Shown here: positions 39,391 to 43,193 of the stretch, in pieces | How the letters are laid out: every line of letters begins with the position of its first letter | Numbering within the stretch: the first letter of the stretch is position 1 | Assembly (NCBI GenBank): GCA_018714405.1 | Contig: DVNM01000032.1 | Location: forward strand, 1 to 43,193 | Reading direction: 5' to 3' | Length of the DNA stretch: 43,193 bases | Source: Scybalenecus merdavium | GTDB lineage: Bacteria > Bacillota > Clostridia > Oscillospirales > Acutalibacteraceae | Notes under the pieces: model-generated | Told to the model about the DNA's origin: nothing | Database searches by the model: none | The model's input: the letters and a program-made list of their open reading frames with translations, nothing else | Made by a program: the position numbers and the translations under genes

Positions 39391-41223
39391 ATGCAACTGC
39401 TTGACAGTTTGAATTCTCCCAAAGATATAAAGGAAATGTCCCTGACGCAGCTAAAACAGCTTTGCGGCGAAATACGAGCTTTCCTGATTCAGACAATTTC
39501 CCACACCGGCGGCCATCTGGCTTCCAACCTCGGCATGGTGGAGCTGACGGTCGCTTTGCACAAGGTGTTCAACTCGCCGAACGACGAGATCGTTTTTGAC
39601 GTCGGTCACCAGTGCTATACGCATAAGATCATTACCGGCCGGCGCGATCGGTTTTCAACAGTGCGCTGCGAAGACGGCATCAGCGGTTTTACGCGCCCGG
39701 ATGAAAGTGAGCACGATATTATGTCGAGCGGGCACGCTTCGACTTCTATCTCTTTTGCTGTTGGTCTTGCAGCAGCCAAACGCATCCGCGGTGATAAGGG
39801 CAAGGTCATTGCCGTGATCGGCGACGGCGCCATGACCGGCGGCCTGGCTTACGAGGGCCTCAACAACACGACCGGCATGAAAAATCTGATCGTGATTTAT
39901 AACGACAACAATATGAGCATCTCGGAAAATGTCGGCTCGCTTGCCAAGGGGCTTACAAAGGTGCGTTTGTCTGTCGGCTACAATAACTCCAAAAACATCG
40001 TGCGCAAGCTGCTTTCCAAAACGCATAAGGGCCGTAAACTGCTTCGGTACTTCTCGCGGCTCAGTGCAGATTTGCGCAAACGAATTTATAAAAATACATT
40101 TTTTGAGGATATGGGGCTGCGCTATTACGGCCCGATCGACGGGCACGACCTGCGTGCGCTGACCGATGTGCTGGAAGCGGTGAAAAAAAGCAGCCACCCG
40201 GTTTTGCTGCACGTCAGCACCGTCAAGGGAAAAGGGTATGTGCCTGCTGAGATGGACCCCACGCTGTTTCATGGTGTCGGTCAGTTCAATATTGAAACGG
40301 GTGAACCCCGCGTTTCGGGCGAGACTTTTTCGGCCCGTTTCGGCACGGTCATGGAACAGTTTGCTGCCAAGGATCAGCGCATTTGCTGCGTTACGGCGGC
40401 TATGACAGAGGGGACCGGCCTGCGCGCTTTTTCCCAGCGCTTTCCCGAACGCTTTTTCGACGTCGGCATTGCCGAGGAGCACGCCGTAACGTTCTGCGGC
40501 GGTCTGGCACGCAATGGCATGATCCCGGTGTTTGCCGTTTATTCCACGTTCTTGCAGCGTTCCTACGATCAGCTGATCCACGATGTGGCCATGCAGGGGC
40601 TTAAGGTCATTTTTGCTATTGACCGCAGCGGCTTTGTCGGCGAGGACGGCGAGAGCCACCAGGGCATTTTCGACACGTCCTTTCTGTACAGCGTGCCGGA
40701 TCTGACCATTTACTGCCCCAGTGATTTTGACGAACTCAGTCATGATCTTTACCAGGCGATCTATAAGGAATCCAAGGCGTGCGCGATCCGCTATCCGCGT
40801 GCCGGTAAACTTGATCTGCCGGAGGATTATGCTTATGAAGAGGCCGATTTCCAGTATTATGGCGATCCGTCTGCATCGGTCTGCCTTGTCACATATGGCC
40901 GTTTGTTTGAGCACTGCGCCCATGCTGCTCAAAAGCTTGAGGATGTTTTTGTGTTGAAACTCAATAAAATCAAACCGCTGAATCCAGCCTGCGTACAGGC
41001 GCTTGCCGGCGTGAAGCGTGTGTATTTTTATGAAGAGGCTGTGGAAAGCGGCGGCGTTGGCGACCGTTTTGCCGCGCTTTTGCAGCAAAACGGCATAAAC
41101 TGTGCGTTCGTGCACCACTGTGCAAATGAGTCCTTTGTGAAACAGGCTCCGGTCGCGCACCAGATGATGCGGTTTGGCCTGGATGTCGATTCCATTGTTC
41201 GTGAGGTAAGCCATGCAGAATAA
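39391..41223 (+). CDS. dxs: 1-deoxy-D-xylulose-5-phosphate synthase
   Basis: This 610-residue thiamine-diphosphate enzyme makes DXP from pyruvate and glyceraldehyde-3-phosphate, the first step of the MEP pathway. FDVGHQCYTHKIITGR, the diphosphate-binding GDGAMTGGLAYEGLNN and the transketolase segment DVGIAEEHAVTFCGGLA are present. The start is ATG 39391, with AAAAGAGG 6 nt upstream. It overlaps tlyA by 11 nt. Confidence 0.96.
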   Translation: MQLLDSLNSPKDIKEMSLTQLKQLCGEIRAFLIQTISHTGGHLASNLGMVELTVALHKVFNSPNDEIVFDVGHQCYTHKIITGRRDRFSTVRCEDGISGFTRPDESEHDIMSSGHASTSISFAVGLAAAKRIRGDKGKVIAVIGDGAMTGGLAYEGLNNTTGMKNLIVIYNDNNMSISENVGSLAKGLTKVRLSVGYNNSKNIVRKLLSKTHKGRKLLRYFSRLSADLRKRIYKNTFFEDMGLRYYGPIDGHDLRALTDVLEAVKKSSHPVLLHVSTVKGKGYVPAEMDPTLFHGVGQFNIETGEPRVSGETFSARFGTVMEQFAAKDQRICCVTAAMTEGTGLRAFSQRFPERFFDVGIAEEHAVTFCGGLARNGMIPVFAVYSTFLQRSYDQLIHDVAMQGLKVIFAIDRSGFVGEDGESHQGIFDTSFLYSVPDLTIYCPSDFDELSHDLYQAIYKESKACAIRYPRAGKLDLPEDYAYEEADFQYYGDPSASVCLVTYGRLFEHCAHAAQKLEDVFVLKLNKIKPLNPACVQALAGVKRVYFYEEAVESGGVGDRFAALLQQNGINCAFVHHCANESFVKQAPVAHQMMRFGLDVDSIVREVSHAE

Positions 41224-42025
41224 AACAAGGCTGGATGTTGCAGTTTACGAGCGCGGTTATGCGCCCAGCCGCGAAAAGGCCAGGGCGATCATCATGGCCG
41301 GGCAAGTCTATGTCAACCAGCAAAAGGTGGATAAGGCCGGCTTTCAGCTGAAAGACAGTGATGTGCTGGAGGTGCGCGGTAAGTCGCTTGCGTACGTCAG
41401 CCGCGGTGGGCTGAAGCTTGAAAAGGCAATGCAGGTTTTTCCGATCGACCTGAAGGAAAAGGTGTGTATGGACGTCGGCGCTTCGACCGGTGGTTTTACA
41501 GATTGCATGCTGCAAAACGGTGCTTCTAAAGTGTATTCGATAGATGTCGGCTATGGCCAGCTTGCCTGGAAGCTGCGCACGGATACGCGCGTTGTAAATC
41601 TGGAAAGAACAAATTTCCGCTATCTTACCGATGAGCAGGTGGCAGAGCCGGTCGGCTTTGCCTCGGTAGACGTTTCCTTTATTTCACTTAAACTGATCTT
41701 TCCGAATCTGCACCATTTCCTGGCCGACGGTGCCCATGCCGTGTGTTTGATCAAACCGCAGTTTGAGGCCGGGCGTGACAAGGTCGGTAAAAAAGGCGTG
41801 GTGCGCGACAGTGCCGTGCACTTGGAAGTGATCCGCCGTGTGGCGGATGAGGCGCAGGCGGCAGGCTTTGCCGTATGCGGCCTGGATTACTCGCCGGTCA
41901 AGGGGCCGGAGGGCAATATTGAATATTTGTTGTTTTTGCAAAAAAGTGCGCAGCCGGATACGGCAGGCACTGAAATAGACCCGGAAAAAACCGTTCAGAG
42001 TTCTCACGAGGCGTTGCAACCATGA
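41213..42025 (+). CDS. tlyA: TlyA-family rRNA 2'-O-methyltransferase
   Basis: This 270-residue protein has an S4 RNA-binding domain (about 6-65) and an FtsJ/Rossmann methyltransferase domain (about 80-240; MDVGASTGGFTDCMLQNGA). GAGG lies shortly before the ATG. Members methylate ribosomal RNA; old annotations call them hemolysins. It is coupled to dxs and nadK by overlaps. Confidence 0.93.
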   Translation: MQNKTRLDVAVYERGYAPSREKARAIIMAGQVYVNQQKVDKAGFQLKDSDVLEVRGKSLAYVSRGGLKLEKAMQVFPIDLKEKVCMDVGASTGGFTDCMLQNGASKVYSIDVGYGQLAWKLRTDTRVVNLERTNFRYLTDEQVAEPVGFASVDVSFISLKLIFPNLHHFLADGAHAVCLIKPQFEAGRDKVGKKGVVRDSAVHLEVIRRVADEAQAAGFAVCGLDYSPVKGPEGNIEYLLFLQKSAQPDTAGTEIDPEKTVQSSHEALQP

Positions 42026-42900
42026 TTATTTCTGTTTTTCCAAACCATTACAACATCAATTCCATACCGGTCGCGGCGCGGGTGATCGAAAAACTGCAGC
42101 AAATGGAGTGTTCCATATACTGTCCGCTGCAGTTTCAGGGCATGTTTTCGGGTGCTGTGTTTTATGACGATGAAAACAACATCCTGGCTTCCTGCGATTA
42201 CGTTATTGCAGTCGGCGGCGACGGCACGATGCTTTCGGTGCTGAAAAAAGCGTCTCTTCTTGGCAAGTGCACAATGGGCATCAATGCCGGGCACCTAGGC
42301 TTTTTGACGGCCGCAGAAGGGCACGAGCTCGACACGCTCGAGCAGCTGATGACCGGCAACTTTGCCGTGGAGCACAGGCTGATGCTCAAGGCGCAGATCC
42401 TGCTGGACGGCAAGGTGATCTATGAAAACTACGCCGTGAACGACGCTGTGATCAACCGTGCTGACTTTGCACGACTGATCGACATTGAGGTGCGCCGCGA
42501 ACAGTCGTCGATTTTGCGTGTGCGCGCGGACGGCATGATCTTTTCCACGCCGACCGGCTCTACGGCGTATTCCATGGCGGCCGGCGGACCGATCATCAGC
42601 CCGGACACGGCCTGTTTTGTCATAACGCCTATTTGTCCGCATTCGCTGCTGAACCGTTCCTATGTCATCAGTGCGGAAACGAAATTATATGCCGGCGTGC
42701 ATATTGATAAGGACAATACGGCTTATCTGAGCATTGACGGCGAAAGCGCGATCCCAATCAAAAACGGCGCCGAGGTGCGCCTGATGCGTGCGGAGCATAT
42801 GGCCAAACTGATCCGCGTAAAAGCGCATGATTTTTACGATACCTTAAATAAAAAGATTTTGGAGAGAAGTCTGATCCATGAAAAAGAGACGCCACGCTAA
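42022..42900 (+). CDS. nadK: NAD kinase
   Basis: This 292-residue enzyme phosphorylates NAD to NADP. The catalytic GGDGTML motif and the NDAVINR and GSTAYSMAAGGPI segments are intact. The ATG overlaps the tlyA stop (ATGA), and its end overlaps argR by 23 nt. Confidence 0.95.
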   Translation: MIISVFPNHYNINSIPVAARVIEKLQQMECSIYCPLQFQGMFSGAVFYDDENNILASCDYVIAVGGDGTMLSVLKKASLLGKCTMGINAGHLGFLTAAEGHELDTLEQLMTGNFAVEHRLMLKAQILLDGKVIYENYAVNDAVINRADFARLIDIEVRREQSSILRVRADGMIFSTPTGSTAYSMAAGGPIISPDTACFVITPICPHSLLNRSYVISAETKLYAGVHIDKDNTAYLSIDGESAIPIKNGAEVRLMRAEHMAKLIRVKAHDFYDTLNKKILERSLIHEKETPR

Positions 42901-43193
42901 AATATTAGATATTATTTCTTCCTGTGAAGTGGAAACGCAGGAGGAACTGCAGGCACGGCTGCGTGCGGCCGGGTTCGAGGTCACGCAGGCCACCATTTCG
43001 CGCGATATTAAGGAACTGCGCCTGGTCAAGGTGCTTTCTGCCGAAGGGCGCTATGTGTATTCCACCGGCAAAAGCCACACCCCCGAGCAGGAAAAGCGCG
43101 CCGGCGGCATCTTTATTGAATCGATTAAAAAAATCGATTATGCCATGAACACGGTCGTCATTAAGTGCTTTGCCGGCATGGCCGGCGCTGCCT
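42878..43193 (+). CDS. argR: arginine repressor, cut by the window end
   Basis: The first 105 residues are visible. The winged helix domain includes EVTQATISRDIKELRLVKV, and the oligomerisation domain begins near residue 80. The reading frame is open to the last base, so the C-terminus is missing from the window. In related genomes recN follows. The start ATG lies inside nadK, with GGAGAGAAG upstream. Confidence 0.93.
   Translation, partial: MKKRRHAKILDIISSCEVETQEELQARLRAAGFEVTQATISRDIKELRLVKVLSAEGRYVYSTGKSHTPEQEKRAGGIFIESIKKIDYAMNTVVIKCFAGMAGAA

Noticed and set aside
39655..41214. 519-codon open frame antisense to dxs
   Set aside because: It lies wholly opposite a well-recognised gene, has no family features or ribosome binding site, and reflects codon bias of the sense strand. 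The same applies to other long antisense frames, such as 4770-5771, 32901-33974 and 20539-21228.
1..43193. CRISPR arrays, prophage or integrase genes
   Set aside because: No regularly spaced repeats with unique spacers and no phage or recombinase genes were seen on either strand.

Overview
The window looks like part of a chromosome from a spore-forming, anaerobic, Gram-positive member of the Clostridia, most likely near the Oscillospiraceae/Ruminococcaceae. This rests on the complete spoIIIAA-AH operon and spoIIID, the gene order nusB - M22 peptidase - xseA - xseB - ispA - dxs - tlyA - nadK - argR that is common in Clostridia, SD-type ribosome binding sites, frequent GTG/TTG starts, and promoters of the sigma-A type with 17-bp spacers. 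The genus is inference; no rRNA is present.

Layout. 1-810: three tRNA genes (one cut by the window edge, then Gly-GCC and Cys-GCA) and a Nudix hydrolase. 879-7232: a minus-strand metallophosphoesterase, an AraC-type regulator and, divergent from it, an intracellular GH33 sialidase with a GPH-type sugar transporter carrying a long cytoplasmic tail. 7341-14485: a seven-gene operon encoding a NEAT-domain surface protein, a CydDC-like ABC exporter pair, a cysteine-rich YgbA-family protein and a complete ECF importer (S, T and fused A components). Its promoter is overlaid by regularly phased TTAGT/ACTAA half-sites that resemble a DtxR-type iron box. I read this as an iron-controlled heme acquisition and handling locus. 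14518-14860: a compact inverted-repeat element between two identical 28-bp terminator hairpins. 14869-20340: a multi-pass membrane GH18 enzyme, a lysine-rich single-pass membrane protein, a nucleoside phosphorylase, and an NfeD/SPFH membrane pair. 20387-20576: a second inverted-repeat element sharing a core motif with the first. 20602-26836: an extended SDR protein with a C-terminal zinc ribbon, metK under a SAM riboswitch, proC, spoIIID, a small membrane protein and a diverged PRPP synthetase. 26940-30068: a GtrA-YfhO fusion. 30180-35176: spoIIIA operon. 35188-43193: Asp23 protein, nusB and the isoprenoid/housekeeping operon, ending in a truncated argR.

How the genes work together. The spoIIIA operon and spoIIID act in the mother cell during sporulation. 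The xseA-to-argR run couples DNA repair, isoprenoid precursor synthesis (IspA, Dxs), rRNA modification, NADP synthesis and arginine control in one overlapping transcription unit. The most system-like accessory regions are the NEAT/ABC/ECF operon, the sialidase/GPH pair, and the GtrA-YfhO fusion, which joins in one polypeptide two functions usually encoded separately for extracytoplasmic glycosylation.

No CRISPR array, prophage, transposase gene or rRNA gene was seen. All assignments come from reading the sequence by eye; no database search was run.
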